NCBI GenBank assembly: GCA_009780065.1
Contig: WRAS01000001.1
Location: 98,521 to 162,520, forward strand
Source of the DNA: Bacillota bacterium
Lineage (GTDB): Bacteria; Bacillota; Clostridia; Christensenellales; UBA1242
Reading direction: 5' to 3'
Length of the DNA: 64,000 nt
Part shown: one piece after another, positions 1 to 9,462 of the stretch
How positions within the stretch are numbered: position 1 is the first letter of the stretch
Layout of the letters: each line of letters begins with the position of its first letter
Translations under genes and position numbers: made by a program
Notes under the pieces: generated by a model
Seen by the model: only the letters and a program-made list of their open reading frames with translations
Told to the model about the DNA's origin: nothing
Databases searched by the model: none

Positions 1-3000
1 TCAATTAACACCATTCGCGTGCATGATGAAAAAGATGATACATCAACATTGTTAGATTTATTGGGTGGAACCAGTTTATTTAATAATGGTTTTGTGATTC
101 CAATCGCGACGGCATATATTTCTACCAACCTTGCTGAGCAATCTTTCCGACGTGTATATAATATGGAATTGCCATTGGGCGACCATTTGTACTTGGATTC
201 GCCAATTTACGAGGAAATTACTGTTCCCGCCAATGTTAACCATCACTTTGTCCAAATAACGCGCGAGGATTATTACATTTTTCGTAGTCGTGATGTGTTT
301 GGAAATACATCGTTTTATTACGTGTTCTTGAATTTTGACAACAGCCACGGAACAGTGTTAGAGGACGATGTTCCGTTGACGTATCTTGGTGGGGGAAACC
401 TTACACAAAGTGCAAGTATCGTTCGTCCGGGTGGAATTTCCAACCGTGAATTTTTAACATTCTCGTTCCGACAGGCGGGGATGAACGACGCAGCAATATT
501 TGGACAATTGCCTCCATATGTTGTCGAGAGCGTGGAATTAATGTTTTTTCCAAAAACACACCAGCGTTACACAACAGAAGTGGTGGTAGTTAACCCGGAA
601 GACGAAAATTGTGACGAGGTAATAATTACCCAGGTGCCAAACCCAAATTATCCATTTGCGGCGGAAGGTATACAGTTACCCGACCTTTTCCAAGTTGAAT
701 TTGATGGAATGATGCAACCAATATTGACACCGAACGAAGAATTCATATATCGTGCGATTAATCATGTTCCAAGTACCCCAAGTGGTATTTACATGATTAC
801 AAGAAGATATTATGCAAATAGTTTGCCAATTACCAGTGACGACAGTTTGATAAGAAACTATTTCGTTATCGTGGACAGAAATCCAATTATTGCGCCAGTC
901 GGTGTGTTCGAAAGCGGTATTGAAATTGAATTTGGTAACCGCATCGCAACTTATGAACACTTTCAAAAGGAAAATAACACACACATGGTCGTGGGAAGTG
1001 ACGTTGTGCTTGGTTCCAATACCACAGGACTCCTTAGACTTCCATCATATGGGACCAAGTATGGTAACACAAATGTGTTGAATATTCCGCACCAAGTAAT
1101 AGATGAATTCGGAAACGAAGTTACCAACAGTCATTTTACTTTCTTTTCATTATTATTAAATACCGAGATTTCATTCTTGCCAACGGGTGCCAACCCAGAT
1201 AATACAGCAGAATGGCAAGTATTGTCACACAATGCGCGAAATCTTACTGGAAATGGTATTTATCGTCTTGGTTTTACAGACGGCAGTGGCGGTATGCGAT
1301 GGCAATTGTTTGGAATGGGCGAACGTGTAATCCAACCAAACCGAAGTGAAATATTGGTGGAGATTGACCTAAGCGGTCCGCGTGGTGATTTCCTTAGAAA
1401 CGGTCGTCGTGTCACAAGCGGAACCACGATAAATAACCCAGGTGGGGGACGAACATGGCATGGATCAACGCAATTGGTTGCGGGAGATTCACTGGTGTTC
1501 ACATACACACGCGAAGATGATAATAACTTCTTTGCACGTGTGGATCAAAGTTCAATAACCAGAACAAGCCCGCTTTGGCCTCCTGTGGTAAGTGAATCAG
1601 TACAAGGCAGCGCGATAGTTCGTGAATATGTAATAACAAATGCACAAGAAGGCGAGACATTTCGTATTTTGTTAAGGTCTTTTAATGCAACCGTACCAGA
1701 TTCTATTTTTTACTTGACTATTGATAATACACCGCCAAGTTTCAACCTTGGGCGTGTGCAAGCCGTAGATAATTTGTGGGGGAGTGCTATTACCCAGGCC
1801 AACATCTTACCAAATCGATATATCTATTCAATTCCAAATAATTTTATGTTTATCCAGCCATCTGCGAATGCGTTGCTGGAGTCTGCGCACATGACCTTTT
1901 TCGAAGTTAATCAGTCTTTGCTGCCAATAGATGGAGGGGGCGAGCGTGTGTTACCACACAATATACCATTTGCTACTGTCGTTGGTTTAGGTGACTACGA
2001 AAACAGATTCTTTAGTATAGTTGAAATGGATCAGGCAGGTAACAGGACCCAGTTCTTTGTACAACTTCGTGGACAATACTTTCACGATGATATTCACGCA
2101 CTAGGAATTCGTGGTACCACAAATATTATGGGTTTTGGACCGCATTACGGTATTGACATCGTGGTAACCAATGCGGATCAATTTTTCTTGGATAATCCGT
2201 TCTTTGAAATAAGTCAAGGCAGCAATATTTTCCGACGTATTGCAGCAAACGCAATCGTAAATGGTGTGCCAGTTGAAAATGTACGTCCACATGATTTAGT
2301 TGTTGCGCTAAATACATGGTTAAGACATGCACACAATCGCGAGGCGGAAATTCCGTTCACCGTAACTAACGGATTTGTTACTAGAGAAATAACTGTTTTC
2401 CAAATTACAACTAATACAACAAGACCTGTGTTAAGTGCGGTACCGGATCATGCATTAGGAAACCTTTTAGTCAGCATCGCAAATATACAACATCTTCCAA
2501 CATTATTTGGTGGGGCTATTCCGATGCATTTCCAAATTCGTGACTTGGTAACTGGGGTTGTTACGACAGAACCTGTTTTTGGTGCGGCAATAAATATCGT
2601 GGGCGCGGCCAACAGGGAATTGTTGATTACGTTGATTGATGCGTTTGGCAGACAATCATTCGTAGAGCACAATGGAATATATGGTTCACAGTTTGGGTTT
2701 AACTATTATGGTAATACACGTATTGTAAATGGTATAAGACACGCGGGAGACGAGCGTGGCGTGTCAATGTCTCTTACCACCAATGTTCATGAAATTCTGG
2801 TTTCGCGAAATGGTATTTTGGTTTACCAAAACAACGGATGGCATGTGCTGCCAAATAATATGGCAAGGGAAATTGACGGAAATCTCTCATTGTATACCAT
2901 CATACCGCCAGAAGATGAAGCCATTTCGCGTTGGCAAGTAGTTATCCGCAGTCATGCAAGTGGTCAGGTAGTTGTGTTAGAGGACTTTGTTTTCTATACC

Positions 3001-5085
3001 AATTTGCCGACATTAAACTTTACCAACCTCAACGGAGATTGTGTGTTAGACCAAATACAACCAGGCCAAGGTTTGGGCACCATAAGCGGTATTGTACAGG
3101 TCAGTTTCAATCCCCGTGATTCAATTTTTGCAAGCAGCGTAAACTTTACCCGTACATTCTTTAATCCAAATTTTAACCCAAATGAAATGGAAAACGATTT
3201 TATAAACCCACGATTTGTAACCGAACAAAACTCGGTTAGACGTGGACAAACCAGATTCAATCTGACGTTACCTGGCTTGTATGTCATTGAAATCGTGAAC
3301 GAGGTCTGGGCGCGTCACACGGTAGAATTCGAAATTACAGACGTGGATAACATTGTATACAAGGTATTTTTCCATTACGAGAACCCGGATTTTGATCCAA
3401 CGCAACTACCAAGCATAGTAAACCAAGAAAGAATTGAAACACAACTTGCCCCAAGCCCAGAGCCATTTGTATTACCAGATGATTTTGATTACATTAACGC
3501 ACGTGGAAGAAATGTACCAATTTACTTTGTGCGTGGTGTGCATGCTGACATTAATACTCTCAGCGGACATTTCGAAATTCGCCCAAGTATTAACTATCCA
3601 CGTATTCCGTACGGGCAAGGTCCAAATGATTTCTATCAGAAGTTAGTAGTAGATAATGTTGCAACATATATTTATGCGCTAAGATCAGATTTGACAGACA
3701 GTCTTTTATTCTTCGCCGTTGCAGCAATAAGCGAAAATGACGTGGCGTGGGATAATGCAAATCAACGTGTTTCAGATGCGGGTATACAGGTAAGTCTTGT
3801 CCCAGTTATTTCTTACGAAGCTACACCTGTTATTCATATACATACATTCTTGCCAGTGGGGGGGGTAGTTGTCAGTCTATTACCACCAGGTGGTTTTGCA
3901 GGACAAACGTTCAGTGGTCACCCACAAAACGTATTCTATGTTGATTATTTTGTAAACGACATACATACAGGTACATTTATGTTGGGCGAGACATTTACAA
4001 TATTCCCACAAAATTATGGCGTTTTCCGTTTTGTTGTACGTGACCATGCGGGATTCATAAGAACATTTACCGATGTTCCTGCGGGTATCTCGCGCGATTA
4101 TTTCACAATCGTAAATCTTACCAGGCCGCCAATTCTTATAAATGGATACGAGGTAATTGATGGTATGGTATATAACCACGAGATTGTCCTTTCCCTCGTT
4201 GATATTCCGTTGACACTTAGACCATTATTTTTGCGAAGTATCGATGTTACATTAGATGGTGTTCGACACGATGAACACCAATTCATAGCAACCAGCCCGC
4301 ACAGCATAACAGAATGGAGATTCACAGAACCAGGTATTTACAGATTCAACATTGCGTACTCGCTAGACCCTCAGACGACGATTACTAAACAATTTACAAT
4401 TCAACTGGCAATGGCGCATTTTCCAGGTCAACCAAACTTTTCGTTCACACCGCCTGCTAACGTAGATATTTTGGAAATCAGACATCACGGAAGGGATGTA
4501 ACAGAAAATTTTGCCGGCGACAGCACGATTACACTGGATCACAGGGTGGAAGCTGGTCTTTACACATTCACTATACGCATTGGTGCAGATAACGTAAGGC
4601 AAGAGCGTATAAAAACATTCATGGTCGAGGTCAGACCTGTTCCCGGTTTTGGTCAACATGTCCAAGTGGTTGGGGTAGATTGGGGCTCTAGCACAACGGG
4701 GAGCGCATTTATATGGCTGAACGCAGTCCAAGTTATACATCTTTTTGGGGATACAACTTTGTTTGTTGAAACTTTTGACCCAGACACTGGAAGATGGGAA
4801 AACAAATTCGAGCCGATTCGAATTAATTACCAGACATTGCATAATGTTGTGGAACAAGACGCCGATAGTTTTCCAACAGATTGGATAATGCGAACAATTG
4901 TGGATGAGGGCAGATACCGTGTAAGGTTGGAACATGTAAATGGTTATATTTTGTTCTCTGATGGATTTGCAATAACAACTGGCTTGAATGCTGTGGCGGT
5001 TATGTTTATTATTCTAATTGGTGCGGCACTTGTTGTTGGAACAATATTATTTATAACATTACGTAACAGAATGAAGGTAAGATAA
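1..5085 (+). CDS. Large surface protein, partial at the window's left edge; C-terminal TM helix and basic tail
   Basis: Frame is open from base 1 (TCA ATT AAC ... GTG at 19), so the listed start is probably internal. Ig-like/beta-rich composition. C-term GLNAVAVMFIILIGAALVVGTILFITLRNRMKVR. Confidence 0.85.
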   Translation, partial: SINTIRVHDEKDDTSTLLDLLGGTSLFNNGFVIPIATAYISTNLAEQSFRRVYNMELPLGDHLYLDSPIYEEITVPANVNHHFVQITREDYYIFRSRDVFGNTSFYYVFLNFDNSHGTVLEDDVPLTYLGGGNLTQSASIVRPGGISNREFLTFSFRQAGMNDAAIFGQLPPYVVESVELMFFPKTHQRYTTEVVVVNPEDENCDEVIITQVPNPNYPFAAEGIQLPDLFQVEFDGMMQPILTPNEEFIYRAINHVPSTPSGIYMITRRYYANSLPITSDDSLIRNYFVIVDRNPIIAPVGVFESGIEIEFGNRIATYEHFQKENNTHMVVGSDVVLGSNTTGLLRLPSYGTKYGNTNVLNIPHQVIDEFGNEVTNSHFTFFSLLLNTEISFLPTGANPDNTAEWQVLSHNARNLTGNGIYRLGFTDGSGGMRWQLFGMGERVIQPNRSEILVEIDLSGPRGDFLRNGRRVTSGTTINNPGGGRTWHGSTQLVAGDSLVFTYTREDDNNFFARVDQSSITRTSPLWPPVVSESVQGSAIVREYVITNAQEGETFRILLRSFNATVPDSIFYLTIDNTPPSFNLGRVQAVDNLWGSAITQANILPNRYIYSIPNNFMFIQPSANALLESAHMTFFEVNQSLLPIDGGGERVLPHNIPFATVVGLGDYENRFFSIVEMDQAGNRTQFFVQLRGQYFHDDIHALGIRGTTNIMGFGPHYGIDIVVTNADQFFLDNPFFEISQGSNIFRRIAANAIVNGVPVENVRPHDLVVALNTWLRHAHNREAEIPFTVTNGFVTREITVFQITTNTTRPVLSAVPDHALGNLLVSIANIQHLPTLFGGAIPMHFQIRDLVTGVVTTEPVFGAAINIVGAANRELLITLIDAFGRQSFVEHNGIYGSQFGFNYYGNTRIVNGIRHAGDERGVSMSLTTNVHEILVSRNGILVYQNNGWHVLPNNMAREIDGNLSLYTIIPPEDEAISRWQVVIRSHASGQVVVLEDFVFYTNLPTLNFTNLNGDCVLDQIQPGQGLGTISGIVQVSFNPRDSIFASSVNFTRTFFNPNFNPNEMENDFINPRFVTEQNSVRRGQTRFNLTLPGLYVIEIVNEVWARHTVEFEITDVDNIVYKVFFHYENPDFDPTQLPSIVNQERIETQLAPSPEPFVLPDDFDYINARGRNVPIYFVRGVHADINTLSGHFEIRPSINYPRIPYGQGPNDFYQKLVVDNVATYIYALRSDLTDSLLFFAVAAISENDVAWDNANQRVSDAGIQVSLVPVISYEATPVIHIHTFLPVGGVVVSLLPPGGFAGQTFSGHPQNVFYVDYFVNDIHTGTFMLGETFTIFPQNYGVFRFVVRDHAGFIRTFTDVPAGISRDYFTIVNLTRPPILINGYEVIDGMVYNHEIVLSLVDIPLTLRPLFLRSIDVTLDGVRHDEHQFIATSPHSITEWRFTEPGIYRFNIAYSLDPQTTITKQFTIQLAMAHFPGQPNFSFTPPANVDILEIRHHGRDVTENFAGDSTITLDHRVEAGLYTFTIRIGADNVRQERIKTFMVEVRPVPGFGQHVQVVGVDWGSSTTGSAFIWLNAVQVIHLFGDTTLFVETFDPDTGRWENKFEPIRINYQTLHNVVEQDADSFPTDWIMRTIVDEGRYRVRLEHVNGYILFSDGFAITTGLNAVAVMFIILIGAALVVGTILFITLRNRMKVR

Positions 5086-5132
5086 GATTATATTTGCCAA
5101 ACATAGTTATGATGTGACATATTAATGTATCT

Positions 5133-6038
5133 ATGAATAAAGCAAATAACTTTGCGGCCAAATATCTTTTGTCGCTTCTTCCAAAATTCAAAGAAGTTGA
5201 TAAAAATATTTCAAAATATACAATTAGAACATCGGCAAGTGCGGATACAAAATTTGCGCGAGGATGGATGCATGTTTTGGAACATGATAATGCGGGTGCA
5301 ATTTTATTATCTTTTGACCTGAAAACATACAGGGTATCCAAACTGCTGGTACTTACCAAAAGATTGGAAATGGGAGATTTGGTTGATGCGTACGTTGCAG
5401 ATAACGAAGTAAAAGAAATAACGCTGATAAATGGACAGAATGCAAATACGTTTGAAAGAAGAAATACTTTTGACAAAAAACAAACAAATCAACCGGATAT
5501 TATAGTAAATCTTTGGAAAGATAAAATATCTCTTGGAAGTCGCGTCATTGTATCGTGTGACAAAACATTTAATAGGGTAAAAGCCATAGCTGAATCGACA
5601 CAGAATTCTTTTTTGTTCAAAATTGCGTTGTTAATTGATGAACAGGACAATTCTGTAAAATTTCTGACAGAAAACAAAATTGACGAAGTCTATATGAATG
5701 TATCCAGTTTAAATTCCAAAGAACAACTGGCACTTTGTCTCCAGGCATTTTTCAGTGCCAAGTATCATGCTTCTAACAATAAAAATGTAATCTTTTTCGT
5801 GGACAATTTATCAAAGATTTTCAAAATTTATAACAAGTGCGCATGTGGCGAAACAACCATGGGGCAAATGAACGAAAGTGCTGTTAACGATCTTAAACAT
5901 ATGTTTTTGTCCGCAAAGCAGTTTGCAGATGATGGAAGTTTAACAATAGTTAAATTTATAAACAAACCAACAAATTACCGTGACGAATTTCTTTACGAAG
6001 AATTCACGGACATAGCAAACAAAATTATAGAAATGTGA
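5133..6038 (+). CDS. Degenerate transcription termination factor Rho-like protein
   Basis: Collinear Rho landmarks: LEMGDLVDAYV (LRTGDxVxG), FKIALLIDEQ (HLIVLLIDER), NVIFFVDNLSKIFKIYN (DVVILLDSITRLARAYN), DDGSLTIV...DEFLYEEFTDIAN (EGGSLTII...DEVIYEEFKGTGN). The Walker A equivalent reads SCDKTFNRVKAIA and the protein ends soon after EEF. Confidence 0.65.
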   Translation: MNKANNFAAKYLLSLLPKFKEVDKNISKYTIRTSASADTKFARGWMHVLEHDNAGAILLSFDLKTYRVSKLLVLTKRLEMGDLVDAYVADNEVKEITLINGQNANTFERRNTFDKKQTNQPDIIVNLWKDKISLGSRVIVSCDKTFNRVKAIAESTQNSFLFKIALLIDEQDNSVKFLTENKIDEVYMNVSSLNSKEQLALCLQAFFSAKYHASNNKNVIFFVDNLSKIFKIYNKCACGETTMGQMNESAVNDLKHMFLSAKQFADDGSLTIVKFINKPTNYRDEFLYEEFTDIANKIIEM

Positions 6039-6049
6039 TAGGTGGATTT

Positions 6050-6841
6050 TTAGTCAATCTCGAAAATATTTCCAACGCGATCTTGTGTTGCGATATCGAT
6101 ACTGATGTCTTTTCCTTCGGTAAATCCTTTTTGTGCTAGAAAATCTCGGACGACTGAATATGCAAGTGTAGGGGTATTATTTTCTTGGCTAAGGTGGGCC
6201 AGAATAACTTGACTGACCCCAAGGGTTGCCAATTTTGCAACCGCCTTTCCGCATGCAATGTTGCTAAGGTGACCGTAATTGCTAGAAACCCGTCTTTTTA
6301 ACCACATCGGATATTTTGTATTATTCATCAGTTTCAAATTATCGTGATTGCATTCCAGCATAACAACTTGGCTGTTTGCCATTTTGTAAAGGATGTCATC
6401 CGTGGCTTCGCCTAAGTCAGTCGCAAATGAAATTTTGGCGTCCCCTCTTTGAAATGTGTATCCATAACAAAATTGTGAATCATGCGGGACAGGAAAGTGT
6501 TCGACCAAAATATCTTCTATTAAAAGTTCATCATCAAACGTAATTATCTTGTCATTTGATACATTACCAATTTTTGAAATGAAACATTCTCTGGCTTCTG
6601 CCGGTATATAAAGGTTACATCCAAAACGGCTAAGGAACTTGGACACACCATATATGTGGTCGGTGTGTTCATGTGTAATTACGACTGCATTAATTTCGGT
6701 GGGACAGATATTTGCATCACTTAGGCGTTTTAAAGTCGTGGCTAAACTAAGCCCGATGTCCACCAGAATTTTTGTTGTATCTGACCAAATAAGGGTACAG
6801 TTCCCGCGGCTCCCGCTTGCCAGTGATTGTATTCTAAGCAT
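6050..6841 (-). CDS. walJ: MBL-fold metallo-hydrolase, YycJ/WalJ-like
   Basis: MLRIQSLASGSRGNCTLI...ITHEHTDHIYGV. Start moved from 6862 to 6841: family-typical N-terminus, and TACAAT ends 6 nt upstream. Confidence 0.85.
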   Translation of the reverse strand: MLRIQSLASGSRGNCTLIWSDTTKILVDIGLSLATTLKRLSDANICPTEINAVVITHEHTDHIYGVSKFLSRFGCNLYIPAEARECFISKIGNVSNDKIITFDDELLIEDILVEHFPVPHDSQFCYGYTFQRGDAKISFATDLGEATDDILYKMANSQVVMLECNHDNLKLMNNTKYPMWLKRRVSSNYGHLSNIACGKAVAKLATLGVSQVILAHLSQENNTPTLAYSVVRDFLAQKGFTEGKDISIDIATQDRVGNIFEID

Positions 6842-6847
6842 AACCGT

Positions 6848-6876
6848 ATTGTACATGACCAATCAAATGTAATCAA
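6848..6876 (-). promoter_or_regulatory. Predicted sigma-A-type promoter of the WalJ-like gene, leaderless
   Basis: Minus strand TTGATT-N17-TACAAT-N6-ATG. Confidence 0.6.
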
Positions 6877-6912
6877 TTAGATATTTGCATTGGAATATGT
6901 TACACTTGATTT

Positions 6913-7785
6913 GTGGTTGGTTTTATTTTTATCATAATTATATTTGCGTCTATTATGACCTCGCTTGTGGTGGGATCAATTGTTACCAGTCTTGATTTGG
7001 ATACAACAAATATTGCTGTCAGGGTGGCGTTCTCGTTCATTATGTATGCGGCGTTCTTTGGTGTGTTTTTGGCGTTTTCGCGGTTATTAAAAAACGAAGA
7101 TGCATATAAAACCTTTAATCTTAAAAAAACTGTACCTGTGCATGATATATTTTTAATACTTGTTCTGGGGGCAGTTTGTATTGTTTCGTTCCTTTTATTG
7201 CAATCTGGGTTTGTTGAATTATTCACCTTGTTTGGTTATTCTCCAACCCAGATGGAAATTTTAATACCAAACTTTGGTGTGTTTTTGATATTCTTGTTCA
7301 CTATGGCTGTATTGCCTGCGATAATAGAGGAATTATTATTCCGCGGACTTATTTTGCAGGGTCTTTTGAAATACGGACATGTTGTTGCGATAATTTTTTC
7401 CAGTTTGCTGTTCTCGATATTTCACCTTAATCCATCGCAAACGGTGTATCAATTTATCTTGGGTGCGATATGCGCCGTAATTTATCTAAGAACCAAAAAC
7501 ATGTGGTATCCAATTATTTTACACTTTATTAATAACGCAATAATTATCACATATATATATGCAAGCGGGACCGAGTACCAGCCGCTTGCATTTGATGCAA
7601 CCACAATTATTACAACGATTGTGTTATCCGTGGTTGGTGGATTTTTGATATTACGTTTGCTTGGTCTTTTTGGAAAACCGCAAGAAAAAACAGAAAGACA
7701 AAAACTGGCGCAACTGGATATTTGGACAATAGTAACAGGGTTCAGTTTAGCATTAATAATTTGGATTTCGCATTTTATGTTGTAG
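6913..7785 (+). CDS. CPBP family intramembrane protease
   Basis: Multi-TM; AIIEELLFRGLILQGLL ... IFHL ... HFINNAI motifs. GTG start 6 nt after TACACT. Confidence 0.85.
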   Translation: MVGFIFIIIIFASIMTSLVVGSIVTSLDLDTTNIAVRVAFSFIMYAAFFGVFLAFSRLLKNEDAYKTFNLKKTVPVHDIFLILVLGAVCIVSFLLLQSGFVELFTLFGYSPTQMEILIPNFGVFLIFLFTMAVLPAIIEELLFRGLILQGLLKYGHVVAIIFSSLLFSIFHLNPSQTVYQFILGAICAVIYLRTKNMWYPIILHFINNAIIITYIYASGTEYQPLAFDATTIITTIVLSVVGGFLILRLLGLFGKPQEKTERQKLAQLDIWTIVTGFSLALIIWISHFML

Positions 7786-7799
7786 AATAGAGGAGAGGT

Positions 7800-8966
7800 A
7801 TGGAAAAAGAAAAGAAAGCACAACAACCACAATCGTCACATAAACACAAAATCTGGAACAAAGACAATACGTTTGTATTTGTTTGTGCCGTTTATCTTTT
7901 AATATTGGTATTGTTTGCGGTTTTACGTGTCATTGCGGGATCCGGCCTTTTGAATATTGATACACCAGAGGCTTTGCGTAGGTTGGAAATTGCCTTTTCA
8001 TTATTGAGCCAAGTTCTTGTAATGACCATAGTTCCAATAGTTGCAATGTATTTTTACAGGAAACGAAGCCGCGAAAAAGAACAACAATCCAGTCAAGAGA
8101 TAGAAACCAACGAAAAACAAACAATAATGGGTTCGCTAGGTTTTGATAGACCGTCTATGCGTGTCATATTGTGGTCAATTGCACTTGGATTTTTAATTTA
8201 TTTCTTTAATATATTTGTTGCATCGTTTTTTATTGGGATTCTAAGTATGATTGGTTACCGTCTTCCTGTGGGAGTGGTATTGCCGTCGTTCGAGGGCGTT
8301 GGTGGACTTTTTATGGTGTTATTCTTGGTCGCGGTGTTGCCAGGGATTTGCGAGGAAATTACCCATCGCGGATTTTTGATGAATGGTCTTGTGTCTAAAT
8401 TAGGTGTTTTCAAGGCAATCTTGTTTTCCAGTATTCTTTTTGGATTCATGCACATGAATGTAATGCAGGTCTTTTATGCAGCGATACTTGGGTATATTAT
8501 GGGTGTTGCAATGTTCGCAACAAAAAGTATTTGGACACCGATTATAATGCATTTTTTGAATAATGCGATTGGGGTGTATTTGTCGTTTGCACACAACTAT
8601 GGTTGGTTTGGGGGTAATTTCACAGATTTGCTGGTGAGGATGACATCTGGACCTGCGGGCATGATTGTTTATGTTGGCCTTGTAATTTTCTTGGTGTGGT
8701 CTATTATTGCAATTTTGCACATGTTCTCCAAGGAGCGTTTTATCGAACGAATTCGTGCAAATGGTGATGACGAAAAAGAGGTCTTCACGCAAATGCCACA
8801 ATTGGCACGTATGAAGAAGTTACAAGGTATCAAATACTATCTCGAGGACACATGGGGTGGGGGCAGTACTAAATCACTGAAACCGTTGGAAAAAACCTTG
8901 TTTTATGGGGTATTATTTCTTGGTGGATTGATTACCGTATTTACTTTGGTATGGGGATTATTATGA
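7800..8966 (+). CDS. CPBP family intramembrane protease, tandem paralogue
   Basis: GICEEITHRGFLMNGLV ... FGFMHMN ... HFLNNAIG. SD-like gaggagagg before the ATG. Confidence 0.85.
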   Translation: MEKEKKAQQPQSSHKHKIWNKDNTFVFVCAVYLLILVLFAVLRVIAGSGLLNIDTPEALRRLEIAFSLLSQVLVMTIVPIVAMYFYRKRSREKEQQSSQEIETNEKQTIMGSLGFDRPSMRVILWSIALGFLIYFFNIFVASFFIGILSMIGYRLPVGVVLPSFEGVGGLFMVLFLVAVLPGICEEITHRGFLMNGLVSKLGVFKAILFSSILFGFMHMNVMQVFYAAILGYIMGVAMFATKSIWTPIIMHFLNNAIGVYLSFAHNYGWFGGNFTDLLVRMTSGPAGMIVYVGLVIFLVWSIIAILHMFSKERFIERIRANGDDEKEVFTQMPQLARMKKLQGIKYYLEDTWGGGSTKSLKPLEKTLFYGVLFLGGLITVFTLVWGLL

Positions 8967-9421
8967 TAGAAGATAATACAAAAGATATAGATAATAAATT
9001 TATGAAAAAAGCAATGGAACAAGCCCGAAAAGCAGAGAAGAAGGGTGAAGTTCCAATAGGCGCAGTAATTGTCAAAGATGGCAGAATTATATCATCGGCA
9101 TTTAACAGTCGCGAGCACACGCAAAATGCGCTTAATCATGCCGAGGTTTTAGTAATAAAAAAAGCATGTAAAAGACTGGGTAGTTGGCGATTGGATGGTT
9201 GCGAGATGTATGTAACCTTGCAACCATGTCTTATGTGTGCGGGTGCAATTTTGAACTCGCGTATTATACGTGTTATTATTGGCACATTGAGTGATCGCAC
9301 AAACGATATCCAGATATATCTGGATAATAACCTTAACTGGAAAACCAAAGTAACAATTTTAGACAGTGCAGATTGTTCCCAAATTTTAAAGGACTTTTTT
9401 GCAAAAGCCAGAAAGGGGTAA
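8963..9421 (+). CDS. tadA: tRNA adenosine(34) deaminase TadA
   Basis: HAEVLVIKKA...TLQPCLMCAGAI zinc deaminase motifs. ATGA overlap with the previous gene; start set at ATG 8963. Confidence 0.88.
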   Translation: MIEDNTKDIDNKFMKKAMEQARKAEKKGEVPIGAVIVKDGRIISSAFNSREHTQNALNHAEVLVIKKACKRLGSWRLDGCEMYVTLQPCLMCAGAILNSRIIRVIIGTLSDRTNDIQIYLDNNLNWKTKVTILDSADCSQILKDFFAKARKG

Positions 9422-9462
9422 ATTTCGTTTTCAAATTTAGAATTTTCATTTTATAATCAAGT

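Noticed and set aside
4363-4935. 190-aa minus-strand ORF
   Set aside because: Antisense within the 1688-aa gene; Cys/His/Trp-rich composition typical of a shadow frame.
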